The notes beneath the pieces are model-generated. The model saw nothing but the letters and a program-made list of their open reading frames with translations. It was not told the origin of the DNA and did no database searches. Below, in pieces: positions 23,030-30,901 of a stretch of DNA of 32,218 nt. Origin of the DNA: Bacteroidales bacterium (GTDB taxonomy: Bacteria; Bacteroidota; Bacteroidia; Bacteroidales; Muribaculaceae); NCBI GenBank assembly GCA_004557825.1, contig SFFL01000025.1, positions 1-32,218 of the forward strand, written 5' to 3'. Position 1 is the first letter of the stretch; each line of letters begins with the position of its first letter. The position numbers and the translations under genes were made by a program.

Positions 23030-24787
23030 TTAGAAGAAACGAAGGAAGCGGGAGGCTTCGTCGGCAGGGAGCGCTGCCGCGATACGCGCTTTCAGGCGCG
23101 AACGCCTCGGATAGATGGCAGGCTGCTCCTCACCGGTGACAAATGCCACCGTAGCTCCGGAGAAGTCGCATATCTGCAAGAGGAACAAGCGGTAATCCTG
23201 CTCTTTCAAATCAGGAATGGCCCGCCGGAAATCGGCCATCACATTATCGTAAAAGAAATTCACCGCAGCCTCGGTTTCTTCCAGGAAGCGCTCGCCGGTG
23301 AACGCCTCCACCATCCTGCGAACGCGTTTGGCCAGACGCGGATTGGCCTTGGCCGCATTGCTGTCGGCTGCATACATGTCGGAAATCTCGCGCACCTGTG
23401 TAATCTGCGTCTCCAGCAACTCAAAGTAATGGTCTACAGTGCAGCCATATTCATTTTCGCGGGTGAGCAAGTCGGTCTGCAGTTTGTCGTGCCGGCGGGT
23501 AATCTCGGCGAGCGACCGCTCCGACGACTCCTTCTGCCGCACAATCGTCTGCGACCAGCGCCGCAGCCTCCGCGACCGCAGCATCACGATAATAATAACC
23601 ACCGCCACAAGCAGACAACTTCCCAGAATCCACACCAGCAAGTTGCGCTGATGCACCTGCGAGAGCTGCGTCATCTCCTGTTCGCGGAATTCGGCCAAAG
23701 CTCGGGTAAGCCCCTGACGGGCATTGTCGACATTTGCCAGGCTATCCACCACAAGCTCATTGCGCAGCGATTTGTATGCCTCGACGATGCGGCCGCGGTC
23801 GTATAGGATTGCATGCGGAATGAGCACCGAAGTGGTGTCGGCGCCAAGAAATCGGCGCGCTATCTCGGAGGCTCTTTCATCGCTCCCCACATAATGAAGC
23901 GACAGCGCCATATTGCGCGCGGCCGCCGCAGTGACATATAAGGAATCCACATCAACCAGCGGATTGTAGTAGTCGAGCGCACGGTCATACATACCGAGAT
24001 TCACGAGCGATTCACCGGCAAGCATCCGAGCGCTGGCCCGCAGGTAGGGGTCGCCGGAGGTGTGCGGCGCGTCGAGGCACCGCTTCGCCCAGGCGAAAGC
24101 GCGCTCGTGGTCGGCCACAATCGCATAGGCATAACCCACCTCATAGCTGGCGTATGCCATATTGGATGTGGAGGGCGACTGCAGGAACTCTTCGTAGCTG
24201 CGTGTGCCGTATAGAATACTCTCCTTGCCGGAATTCACGCTCTCATATATCTGGCAGAGATGGCGATAGATATACCCCAGGAAATAATGGTCGTTCTGCT
24301 TGCGGGCCTCGCTTTCGGCCCGCAGGAAGAGCCGCAGCGCCGGCAGCACGTTCCCGGCGTTTTCTTTTATCACCGCATAATGAAACAGCGCCATCACCGT
24401 ATATGAGTGGCCATCCTCGGTAAAATAAGGATGACGGGTAAAATACTCCGCTGCCGGAGCTATCAGCGAGTCGTCGGTTTCGTCGATAAACAGTCGGAAT
24501 CGGGCACGGGTCAGAAGCACCGCTCTGCGTGCCCGGGCGCGCTCGGTGCGCAGCTCTCTCTCCGGAAGGTCCTCAAGAATGGCTCGGGTAGAATCGGGAG
24601 CCACCGGCAGCAACGCTTCAGCGCGCTCAATGCGGCGCTGATTATGCGACACTTCACCACAACCATTCACAAGCAGCGTGGCGGCCACAGCGCAAACCAC
24701 CCCCGCCGCCACAAACGCATAGCGCCGGCGTCCGCCCTCTCTGAGGCGGCAAATGAATGATTTGGCATATACGGCAAGTCGGGACAT
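23030..24787 (-). CDS. Membrane-anchored TPR protein with C-terminal HTH-like region, probable regulator
   Basis: A 585-residue protein. Residues 23-43 are a hydrophobic segment ending NGC, either a lipoprotein signal (Cys43) or a signal anchor. Residues ~50-370 are TPR-like helices (ALLPVAPDSTRAILEDL, then repeated A/L/Y-rich pairs), which would face the periplasm. A second membrane segment (383-403, LLVWILGSCLLVAVVIIIVML in part) is followed by a coiled coil (~410-450) and a C-terminal domain whose IPDLKEQDYRLFLLQICDF and YPRRSRLKARIAA parts resemble the helix-turn-helix of Bacteroides TPR regulators. This layout suggests signalling across the inner membrane; the HTH is degenerate, so DNA binding is uncertain. 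A full consensus promoter is present (24859-24890). Confidence 0.75.
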   Translation of the reverse strand: MSRLAVYAKSFICRLREGGRRRYAFVAAGVVCAVAATLLVNGCGEVSHNQRRIERAEALLPVAPDSTRAILEDLPERELRTERARARRAVLLTRARFRLFIDETDDSLIAPAAEYFTRHPYFTEDGHSYTVMALFHYAVIKENAGNVLPALRLFLRAESEARKQNDHYFLGYIYRHLCQIYESVNSGKESILYGTRSYEEFLQSPSTSNMAYASYEVGYAYAIVADHERAFAWAKRCLDAPHTSGDPYLRASARMLAGESLVNLGMYDRALDYYNPLVDVDSLYVTAAAARNMALSLHYVGSDERASEIARRFLGADTTSVLIPHAILYDRGRIVEAYKSLRNELVVDSLANVDNARQGLTRALAEFREQEMTQLSQVHQRNLLVWILGSCLLVAVVIIIVMLRSRRLRRWSQTIVRQKESSERSLAEITRRHDKLQTDLLTRENEYGCTVDHYFELLETQITQVREISDMYAADSNAAKANPRLAKRVRRMVEAFTGERFLEETEAAVNFFYDNVMADFRRAIPDLKEQDYRLFLLQICDFSGATVAFVTGEEQPAIYPRRSRLKARIAAALPADEASRFLRFF

Positions 24788-24858
24788 AACGTGATGCGAT
24801 GAAGATGTATAATCGGGGGAGGCGAGCGCAACTTCGCGGCCTACAGTGTTTTCCTTTG

Positions 24859-24890
24859 CAAAGATAATGCAATCCTACTGTTTTTTCAAA
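24859..24890 (-). promoter_or_regulatory. Promoter of the TPR membrane regulator gene
   Basis: On the minus strand TTTG (24887-24890), a 20-base spacer and TATCTTTG (24859-24866), a perfect Bacteroidetes promoter with a ~65-base leader. Confidence 0.8.
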
Positions 24891-24906
24891 CCGAAGTGCG
24901 AAAAAA

Positions 24907-24938
24907 CTTGCTTTCTTTCGGATTATTCGTTATATTTG
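24907..24938 (+). promoter_or_regulatory. Promoter of threonine synthase
   Basis: CTTG (24907-24910), a 20-base spacer and TATATTTG (24931-24938), one mismatch in the -33 box. It is back to back with the TPR gene promoter. Confidence 0.7.
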
Positions 24939-24989
24939 TAGCTGAAAACCGCCACCGCGGCGGCAAACCTTCCGACCGGATTACCAGTA

Positions 24990-26300
24990 ATGTTATTTCA
25001 TAGCACTAATGATGGATGCAGGGATGTGACATTCCCCGAGGCGATTGTCAACGGAATCGCCCCTGACGGCGGTCTGTATATGCCGCAGGCACTTCCTGTG
25101 CTGCCGAAAGCCTTCTTCAACAACATCAGCGAGATGTCGCTGAAAGAAATAGCCTATGTGGTATGCAACGCGCTGTTCGGCACACTCATCTCCAGCAGCC
25201 GGCTCAAGCAGCTGGTCGACGACGCACTCCCCTTTGAAATCCCCGTAAAGAAATTCGGCGAGCGCGAAGGGGTATATGCCGTGGAACTTTTCCACGGCCC
25301 CACGATGTCGTTTAAGGATGTAGGCGCCCGGTTTATGGCACGTCTGCTCCCGATCCTTGTGCCGCAGCGCAAGGAGTTCACCATCCTGCTGGCCACCTCC
25401 GGCGACAGTGGTGGCGCCATTGCCAACGCCTTCAGCGCCGACCCCGACGCCCGCGTGGTGATTCTCTTTCCGCGAGGCGAGCTATCGAAAATCCACCTGG
25501 CTATGTTCGCAGGCTACCCCAGAGTGAAAGCTGTGGAGGTGGGCGGCACATTCGACGACTGCCAGGCTCTGGTAAAGCAGGCTTTGCTCGACAAGGAATT
25601 CAATTCGCAGATTCCCCTCACCTCGGGCAACTCCATAAATCTTGCGCGTCAGCTCCCCTCGATAATCTACTATTTCCACGCCTATGCCCAGGCTCGCGCC
25701 CAGCGGCCTGATGCTCACGACGTGGTGATGAGTATTCCCTGCGGCAACCTCGGCAATCTTTCCGCCGCCCTTATGGCGCTTAAGATGGGTCTGCCGGTAA
25801 AACGGTTTGTCGGCGCCAACAACGCCAACGACACCTTCGTGGAATACCTCCGCACGGGAGGCGTACACCCCAGGCGCGCCCTTATCACCCTGGCTCGCGC
25901 GATGGATGTGGGCAACCCTTCCAACCTTGCCCGCATCATTGACCTCTACGGAGGCGACCTCGACCGTCTGCGCCGCGATGTGGAGGGGGTATCCTTCTCC
26001 GACCAGGAAATCATCGCCACTATCCGCAAGACCTATGTGGAGACCGGACAGCTGCTCGACCCGCAGACAGCTACCGCTTTCCGCGCTCTCGACAATTATG
26101 GCGACGCCCGCACCACTGCCCTATTCCTGGCCACCGGTCACCCGGCCAAATTCCCCACCGCCATCACCGGCGCCGTGGGTTCGCCCGCCCCTCTGCCCGA
26201 CCATCCGGCCCGCGTGCTCCGCTCCGGGGCATGGGCAGGAAGCACCAAGATTCCTCCCACTCTCCCGGCGCTCCAGCGAATCATCCGGCTCGTGCGCTGA
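24990..26300 (+). CDS. thrC: Threonine synthase
   Basis: A 436-residue PLP enzyme. The start MLFHSTNDGCRDVTFPEAIV is typical of bacterial ThrC, the PLP lysine is Lys109 in HGPTMSFKDVGARF, and TSGDSGGAIANAF is the phosphate-binding loop. SIPCGNLGNLSAALMA is the second glycine loop. It converts O-phosphohomoserine to threonine. In many Bacteroidetes thrC sits with thrA and an apgM-type thrB; here no such neighbours are present in this window. It has its own promoter and is followed after 63 bases by a small gene of unknown function. Confidence 0.96.
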   Translation: MLFHSTNDGCRDVTFPEAIVNGIAPDGGLYMPQALPVLPKAFFNNISEMSLKEIAYVVCNALFGTLISSSRLKQLVDDALPFEIPVKKFGEREGVYAVELFHGPTMSFKDVGARFMARLLPILVPQRKEFTILLATSGDSGGAIANAFSADPDARVVILFPRGELSKIHLAMFAGYPRVKAVEVGGTFDDCQALVKQALLDKEFNSQIPLTSGNSINLARQLPSIIYYFHAYAQARAQRPDAHDVVMSIPCGNLGNLSAALMALKMGLPVKRFVGANNANDTFVEYLRTGGVHPRRALITLARAMDVGNPSNLARIIDLYGGDLDRLRRDVEGVSFSDQEIIATIRKTYVETGQLLDPQTATAFRALDNYGDARTTALFLATGHPAKFPTAITGAVGSPAPLPDHPARVLRSGAWAGSTKIPPTLPALQRIIRLVR

Positions 26301-26363
26301 AATTCCCCCGATAATTCACTTTAATATCAACGATAATTTACTGACCTTTTAACTTTATATACT

Positions 26364-26717
26364 ATGGCAAACAAACGTCAGCTTAAAAAAGAAATCAAAT
26401 ACGTGTGCGGCGACCTGGCCGCCGAGTGCCTCATCGCCAAAAACTTTATCAAAGGCGTTGACAAAGATGCTATGATCAAGAACATCTCCGACGTAGCTTC
26501 TCTGATGATCAACACACTGGATAAGGTATCCTTTGCTTTCGACAAGCGCCCGGGCGACTTCGCCGATGGCCGCGCCTACCACAAGGCTCGTCGCGATTAC
26601 TACACCAAAGCCTACGCCGCGCTCCGCACCAAATTCTACGACCGCATCACCGAAATCGTGAAGGCTATGAACGCAGCCGTTCCCGCCGAGGTGAAGGCCG
26701 CCAATAAAAAAGCCTGA
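26364..26717 (+). CDS. Small helical protein of unknown function
   Basis: A 117-residue protein (MANKRQLKKEIKYVCGDLAAECLIAK) that I do not recognise beyond having a look common in Bacteroidales conserved hypotheticals. It is predicted almost fully helical, starts and ends with lysine-rich stretches, has no signal peptide or membrane segment, and has Cys15 and Cys22 but no metal motif. YHKARRDYYTKAYAALRTKFYDR in the C-terminal half is rich in Tyr, Lys and Arg, which might favour nucleic acid or protein binding, but this is speculation. TAACTTTA at 26350-26357 is a weak promoter-like element very close to the ATG. Codon use resembles the neighbouring genes, so it is a real gene. Confidence 0.8.
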   Translation: MANKRQLKKEIKYVCGDLAAECLIAKNFIKGVDKDAMIKNISDVASLMINTLDKVSFAFDKRPGDFADGRAYHKARRDYYTKAYAALRTKFYDRITEIVKAMNAAVPAEVKAANKKA

Positions 26718-26727
26718 GTTTTTAGTT

Positions 26728-26924
26728 GAGGCTGTGTCAAAATAGCCATCGATGTATCAACTTGTAACCATCGATGTATCAACTTGTAACCATCGACGTA
26801 TCAACTTGTAGGGACTCACCACAGGTGCGTCCGTTGCATACGCTGAGTATCAATCTTATAAGCGGACGCACCTGGGGTGCGTCCCTACAAGTTGGTACGA
26901 TAATCAGAGATTCGACACAACCTC
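26728..26924. repeat. MITE-like element of nested inverted repeats with an embedded 22-base tandem repeat
   Basis: Imperfect ends GAGGCTGTGTC (26728-26738) and GACACAACCTC (26914-26924) are inverted. Inside are three tandem 22-base units from 26746 (CATCGATGTATCAACTTG core; the third has one substitution). Then CAACTTGTAGGGAC (26802-26815) pairs with GTCCCTACAAGTTG (26881-26894), 14 bases perfect, and AGGTGCGTCCG (26823-26833) with CGGACGCACCT (26863-26873), 11 bases perfect. No coding potential. The inner arms are two inverted copies of a GTAGGGAC repeat, the right one containing GGACGCACC/GGTGCGTCC. Confidence 0.75.
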
Positions 26925-27061
26925 CTCCCCAGCCCTCCCCCCTCGCGCTCCTTTAGTGCAGAGCCTTCCCCATCTCGCCCTGCGCCTCGGCGAAGGGCTA
27001 CTCCCCCCCTACGGCGCCGGAGGGCATAAACCTTCGGCGCTGATTCTGCGTTAAAACTAAT
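26925..27061. other. Non-coding C-rich spacer before the acyltransferase gene
   Basis: C-rich sequence with short GGCGC/GCGCC palindromic words (CGGCGCCGGAGGG, CTTCGGCGC). No ORF, promoter box or terminator is clear. Confidence 0.5.
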
Positions 27062-27607
27062 ATGAATTTAGCCGCAAGAATACTCAAATGGGCAGGATGG
27101 TCGGTGGAAATCACCGTTCCCGACTATCCCAAAGCCATAATATGCGTAGCACCGCACACCTCCAACTGGGACTTCATCGTAGGTGAACTGGCCATACGAT
27201 CCGTAGGCCGCAAAGCCGGATTTATGATGAAATCCTCCTGGTTTTTCTTCCCGCTGGGCTATCTGCTGAAAGCCATCGGCGGCATACCGGTAGTGCGCTC
27301 CGGCAAGAAGTCATCACTGGTGGATGCTATGGTGCACAAATTCACATCGACCGACCACCTTGTGGTGGCCATCACTCCCGAAGGCACCCGCAAACCTACG
27401 GCGAAATGGCACACAGGCTTTCTGCGCATTGCCTATGAAGCCAACATACCGGTTTGCCTTGCCGTAATTGATTTCCGGATGAAGCGTGCTATGATTCACG
27501 ACACCCTCACGCTCACGGGCGACATCGATGCCGATATGGCCGCCGTGAAGAAGTATTACAAACCATTCACCGGCAAGCATCCGGCCAACTTCATTACCGA
27601 CCTATGA
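27062..27607 (+). CDS. Lysophospholipid (1-acylglycerol-3-phosphate-type) acyltransferase family protein
   Basis: A compact 181-residue protein. The PlsC catalytic motif HX4D is His32-Asp37 (HTSNWD), motif II is GGIPVVRSGKKS (residues 73-84), and motif III is PEGTR (106-110). It lacks an N-terminal membrane segment and is shorter than classical PlsC (~240 residues), so the acceptor may not be lysophosphatidic acid; related short proteins acylate other lipids. It would act at the cytoplasmic face of the inner membrane. Its stop overlaps the amidohydrolase ATG (ATGA), so the two are translationally coupled. Confidence 0.85.
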   Translation: MNLAARILKWAGWSVEITVPDYPKAIICVAPHTSNWDFIVGELAIRSVGRKAGFMMKSSWFFFPLGYLLKAIGGIPVVRSGKKSSLVDAMVHKFTSTDHLVVAITPEGTRKPTAKWHTGFLRIAYEANIPVCLAVIDFRMKRAMIHDTLTLTGDIDADMAAVKKYYKPFTGKHPANFITDL

Positions 27608-28521
27608 CCGCCTCGCCCCAATCTCATCCACAGACCGATAACACGGCGGAGGCCAAGACGTATCCGGCGCCACTGAATGTAGCCGCGCTGTCGCTCGACA
27701 TTGCCGAAGCCGACCCTGCTGAGAATCTCCGCCGCGCCAAGGCTATGCTCGACCTGCTTCCGCAGGGGGTGGAAGTGGCGGTGCTTCCTGAACTGTTCAC
27801 CACGGCATTTATGTCGGATTCCGAACGGATGCTCTCGATGGCGGAATACCGCACAGGCCCAACAGTCAAGGCCATCCGAAAATGGGCTACGGAAAAGCAG
27901 ATGCTTATCTCCGGTTCATTTCTGGGCAAAGAGGCCATAGCCGGGGGCGCTCATGAATTTTTCAACCGTGGCTTCATCGCCACACCCGACGGCGAAATCA
28001 AGTTTTACGACAAGCACCATCTTTTCTGCCTCTCCGACGAGGCCCGGATACTCACCCACGGCAGGATGCGTCCGCCGTTGGTTGAATTCAAGGGGTGGCA
28101 TATATCTATGATTATCTGCTACGAATTGCGCTTCCCGGTATGGTCGCGCAATGTGGATATGCAGACCGAATTGCTGCTGATTCCGGCCAATTGGCCTCAG
28201 GCGCGCGGCTACGCCTGGGACACTCTCATTCGCGCCCGCGCCATCGAAAACCAGCAGGCCGTAATCGGCGCCGACCGTTCCGGCAAGGATGAATACGGCA
28301 CATACGACGGGCTGTCGATGATTGTTGACGAACTTGGTCGCCCCATCGCGCCGCCACTGTCGCATCCGCTCGTTGGATGCCCACCCCCGACGGCTCCCGG
28401 CAGCGTCATCGAATCGCCCTACGGTCCCATTCTCACCGCCACCCTCTCCTTCGACAAACTTATGCGCTGGCGCCGCTGGCTCCCCACCGACCGCGATGCC
28501 GACCGCTTCACCCTCCACTGA
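27604..28521 (+). CDS. Carbon-nitrogen hydrolase, omega-amidase (YafV)-like
   Basis: A 305-residue nitrilase-superfamily protein. The catalytic triad is Glu63 (VLPELFTTAF), Lys137 (FYDKHHLF) and Cys172 (MIICYELRFPVW). The sequence around the cysteine and the DKHHLF loop match the omega-amidase/YafV group, which hydrolyses 2-oxoglutaramate and 2-oxosuccinamate left by glutamine/asparagine transamination, including in methionine salvage. The first ~22 residues are poorly conserved and Pro/Thr rich; an internal start is not apparent. It overlaps the acyltransferase stop by four bases; the functional link between them is unclear. The C-terminus (about 40 residues after the conserved core) is Pro-rich. 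Confidence 0.88.
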   Translation: MTASPQSHPQTDNTAEAKTYPAPLNVAALSLDIAEADPAENLRRAKAMLDLLPQGVEVAVLPELFTTAFMSDSERMLSMAEYRTGPTVKAIRKWATEKQMLISGSFLGKEAIAGGAHEFFNRGFIATPDGEIKFYDKHHLFCLSDEARILTHGRMRPPLVEFKGWHISMIICYELRFPVWSRNVDMQTELLLIPANWPQARGYAWDTLIRARAIENQQAVIGADRSGKDEYGTYDGLSMIVDELGRPIAPPLSHPLVGCPPPTAPGSVIESPYGPILTATLSFDKLMRWRRWLPTDRDADRFTLH

Positions 28522-28570
28522 CCTCTGACCTCCCACTCCCTCATTTCATCACCCTGCCTCTGACTTTTCT

Positions 28571-29086
28571 ATGCGTTTCACCTATTGCCCCGACTGCGGC
28601 TCAAAATTATCATCAAGAGTTCTTGGCGACGAAGGAGCCGTGCCCTGGTGCGACCGCTGCAACCATCCCTGGTTCGACGTATTTCCCGTAGCCGCCATTA
28701 TGCTGGTCTACAACGACCGCAACGAGGTGCTCCTGCTCCGCCAGGGCTACATCTCCACCGAATTTCACAACCTCGTTTCGGGCTACGTCACACCCGGAGA
28801 GAACGCCCAGCAGACCGCCATTCGCGAAGTTAAAGAGGAAACCGGGCTCGACGTCACCGACCTCGAACTTGTTATGACCGACTGGTTCCCAAAGAAGGAA
28901 ATGATGATGATTGGCTTCTTCGCCAAAGTAGCCGATGCGCCGCTCAAACTATCCACCGAAGTAGATTCCGCAGCCTGGTACCCCGCCGAAACCATCCTTC
29001 CCCTGCTCAGCCCGAATCCCCACTCCACATCGCGCCACCTTGCCCAGGCCTTCCTCTCCCGTTTAATTAATAAAACTCAAATATAA
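28571..29086 (+). CDS. NUDIX hydrolase with an N-terminal zinc ribbon
   Basis: A 171-residue protein. Cys6, Cys9, Cys27 and Cys30 form a zinc ribbon (YCPDCG and WCDRC). The NUDIX box is complete: Gly71, Glu77, Arg85-Glu86, Glu89-Glu90 and Gly92 in the spacing GX5EX7REUXEEXGU (SGYVTPGEN, IREVKEETG). The layout resembles NudC-type pyrophosphatases (zinc ribbon plus NUDIX), but the NudC marker SQPWPFPxS is not seen, so the substrate (a nucleotide sugar, NAD or other nucleoside diphosphate derivative) is open. It follows the amidohydrolase after 49 bases and precedes the broken PH-domain gene by 7 bases, so they likely share a transcript. Confidence 0.88.
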   Translation: MRFTYCPDCGSKLSSRVLGDEGAVPWCDRCNHPWFDVFPVAAIMLVYNDRNEVLLLRQGYISTEFHNLVSGYVTPGENAQQTAIREVKEETGLDVTDLELVMTDWFPKKEMMMIGFFAKVADAPLKLSTEVDSAAWYPAETILPLLSPNPHSTSRHLAQAFLSRLINKTQI

Positions 29087-29093
29087 TAATCAG

Positions 29094-29576
29094 ATGAAGA
29101 AAAGAGTTGAACTCAGCAGTTACTGTTTTATCGTATCGGCTCTGACTATCGCTGTACTGTGCGGCATTTTGCTTTATGTCTTGAAACAACAAGACAATCG
29201 GTGGCCAGTCATAATACTTGGCGTTCTGATTGTGGGCTTACTTCTACCCACATTATTCTATATGCCGCTTTCACTATCAGTTGACAATAAGTATCTCAAC
29301 ATTAACCGGCCGTTGAGGATTAAAAGTACCCCCCTTGAAGATATCGCTGCAGTGAAATTGTGTCCTCCGACAATGGGCGCCATACGCATCGCAGGAAGTG
29401 GAGGATGGTTCGGCTGGTATGGCTGGTTCCGCTAGAAAGACCTCGGTAAATATTTTGCCTACTATGGCAAAGCATCCGACTGTTTTCTCGTAACGCTGAA
29501 AGATGGCCGAAAATATATGCTGAGCTGCAAGGACCCGGCTGAAATGGTAAAATATATTTCCGACAAAATTTGCTGA
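29094..29576 (+). pseudogene. Bacterial PH-domain membrane protein interrupted by an in-frame TAG
   Basis: The frame starts at ATG 29094 and codes two membrane segments (residues ~10-30 and ~39-57) and a PH-like domain beginning SVDNKYLNINRPLRIKS. At 29433-29435, after GWFGWYGWFR, there is a TAG; the same frame then continues cleanly for 46 more codons (KDLGKYFAYYGKASDC, then FLVTLKDGRKYMLSCKDP) to a TGA at 29574-29576. The continuation is the expected second half of the domain, so one nonsense change, not a frameshift, breaks a ~160-residue protein. TAG is a normal stop elsewhere in this window (DUF2807 gene). Base composition is more AT-rich than its neighbours. A sequencing error cannot be excluded. 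Confidence 0.75.
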
Positions 29577-29695
29577 TTATTGCCATCGCATCCACCGGCA
29601 GTGGCGCTGCACCAAGACAGGAAATAACATATCCACTTGACATTCAACGCGTATAGCGAACGCTCATGAGGCGCTTTTCCTACAAATTGATACGC

Positions 29696-29745
29696 AAAAA
29701 AGCTGCGCCGCAAACCCTATTGGATTGCAGCGCAGCGTAGTTTTC
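29696..29745. terminator. Bidirectional terminator between the PH pseudogene and fba
   Basis: GCTGCGC (29702-29708) pairs with GCGCAGC (29730-29736), extended by GCA/TGC across a single C-A bulge pair. A run of T follows on the minus strand (complement of 29696-29701), and TTTTCTTTT follows on the plus strand (29741 onward). Confidence 0.75.
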
Positions 29746-29758
29746 TTTTGGGAGCTGA

Positions 29759-30757
29759 TTATTCAGCTTTGCCTTCAGAACCGAGAACGTTTACAATCTT
29801 GTGCTTGTAAAGTTTCTCCATTTCGTCGCGGGCCGGGCCGAGGTATTTGCGGGGGTCGAATTCACCGGGTTTGTCATGGAAGACCTTGCGGATGGCAGCG
29901 GTCATAGCCAGACGGGAGTCGGAGTCGATATTGATTTTGCAAACAGCGCTCTTGGCAGCTTTGCGAAGCTCTTCTTCGGGGATACCGATGGCATCGGGAA
30001 GCTTGCCGCCGTATTTGTTGATAGTGTCGACATATTCCTGGGGAACAGACGATGAGCCGTGGAGCACGATGGGGAAGCCGGGGAGCTTCTTCATAACGGC
30101 GTCGAGAACGTCGAATGCCAGTGGGGGCGGAACGAGGCGGCCCTCAGCATTGCGGGTGCACTGCTCGGGAGTGAACTTGTAAGCACCGTGGCTTGTGCCG
30201 ATTGAGATAGCCAGCGAGTCGCAGCCTGTGCGGGTAGCGAAGTCGATAACCTCTTCAGGGTCGGTGTAAGTGTGGTGGTCGGCCGAAACCTCATCCTCCA
30301 CGCCGGCGAGTACGCCAAGCTCACCTTCAACGGTTACGTCGAACTGGTGTGCGTAGTCAACGACCTTCTTTGTGAGGGCAACGTTCTCCTCGTAGGGCAG
30401 GTGGCTGCCGTCGATCATTACAGAGGAGAAGCCATTATCGATACAGCTCTTGCAAAGCTCGAAGCTGTCGCCGTGGTCGAGGTGAAGCACGATCTGGGGG
30501 TGCTCCCAGCCAAGCTCTTTGGCGTATGCTACGGCACCCTGAGCCATATAGCGCAGGAGGGTGGCGTTGGCATAGTTGCGGGCGCCCTTCGATACCTGAA
30601 GGATAACGGGTGATTTCTCCTCGGCAGCGGCCTTGATGATGGCCTGGAGCTGCTCCATGTTATTGAAGTTGAAGGCCGGAATAGCATATCCGCCCTTGAT
30701 GGCTTTGGCAAACATCTCACGGGTGTTTACAAGGCCTAAATCTTTGTAGCTTACCAT
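29759..30757 (-). CDS. fba: Class II fructose-bisphosphate aldolase
   Basis: A 332-residue metal-dependent aldolase. Zinc-binding and active-site motifs are present: LHLDHGDSFELC (residues 91-102, with His95), SVMIDGSHLPYEEN, VEGELGVLAG (Glu145 region), SIGTSHGAYKF and VLHGSSSVPQEY. The enzyme reversibly splits fructose-1,6-bisphosphate to dihydroxyacetone phosphate and glyceraldehyde-3-phosphate in the cytoplasm, the central step of glycolysis/gluconeogenesis. It has its own promoter (30798-30829) and terminator (29696-29745) and is divergent from trpS. Confidence 0.97.
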   Translation of the reverse strand: MVSYKDLGLVNTREMFAKAIKGGYAIPAFNFNNMEQLQAIIKAAAEEKSPVILQVSKGARNYANATLLRYMAQGAVAYAKELGWEHPQIVLHLDHGDSFELCKSCIDNGFSSVMIDGSHLPYEENVALTKKVVDYAHQFDVTVEGELGVLAGVEDEVSADHHTYTDPEEVIDFATRTGCDSLAISIGTSHGAYKFTPEQCTRNAEGRLVPPPLAFDVLDAVMKKLPGFPIVLHGSSSVPQEYVDTINKYGGKLPDAIGIPEEELRKAAKSAVCKINIDSDSRLAMTAAIRKVFHDKPGEFDPRKYLGPARDEMEKLYKHKIVNVLGSEGKAE

Positions 30758-30797
30758 GTTATATTAACTGGATTTTTTGTGTTGTGGTTTTCCGCCA

Positions 30798-30829
30798 CAA
30801 AATTACTAATTTTTTTGACTCTATGTAAA
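30798..30829 (-). promoter_or_regulatory. Promoter of fba
   Basis: On the minus strand TTTA (30826-30829), a 20-base spacer and TAATTTTG (30798-30805), one mismatch in the -33 box. Confidence 0.65.
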
Positions 30830-30849
30830 TTTTTAGTCAAAAAAAAGCT

Positions 30850-30857
30850 TAACTTTG
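30850..30857 (+). promoter_or_regulatory. -7 box of trpS
   Basis: TAACTTTG, the same -7 as tRNA-Pro, 45 bases before the trpS ATG. The -33 position is not well matched; the spacer region overlaps the fba promoter. Confidence 0.5.
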
Positions 30858-30901
30858 CACCTTGAATCAAATAAATACGCATTATTGAATATCTCCATAT
30901 T

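Noticed and set aside
26746..26811. Three 22-base repeats considered as a CRISPR array
   Set aside because: The units are directly adjacent with no spacers, and no cas genes are present.
29433..29435. TAG recoding (suppressed stop or pyrrolysine) in the PH-domain gene
   Set aside because: TAG ends the DUF2807 gene in this same window and no recoding element is visible; a nonsense mutation is simpler.
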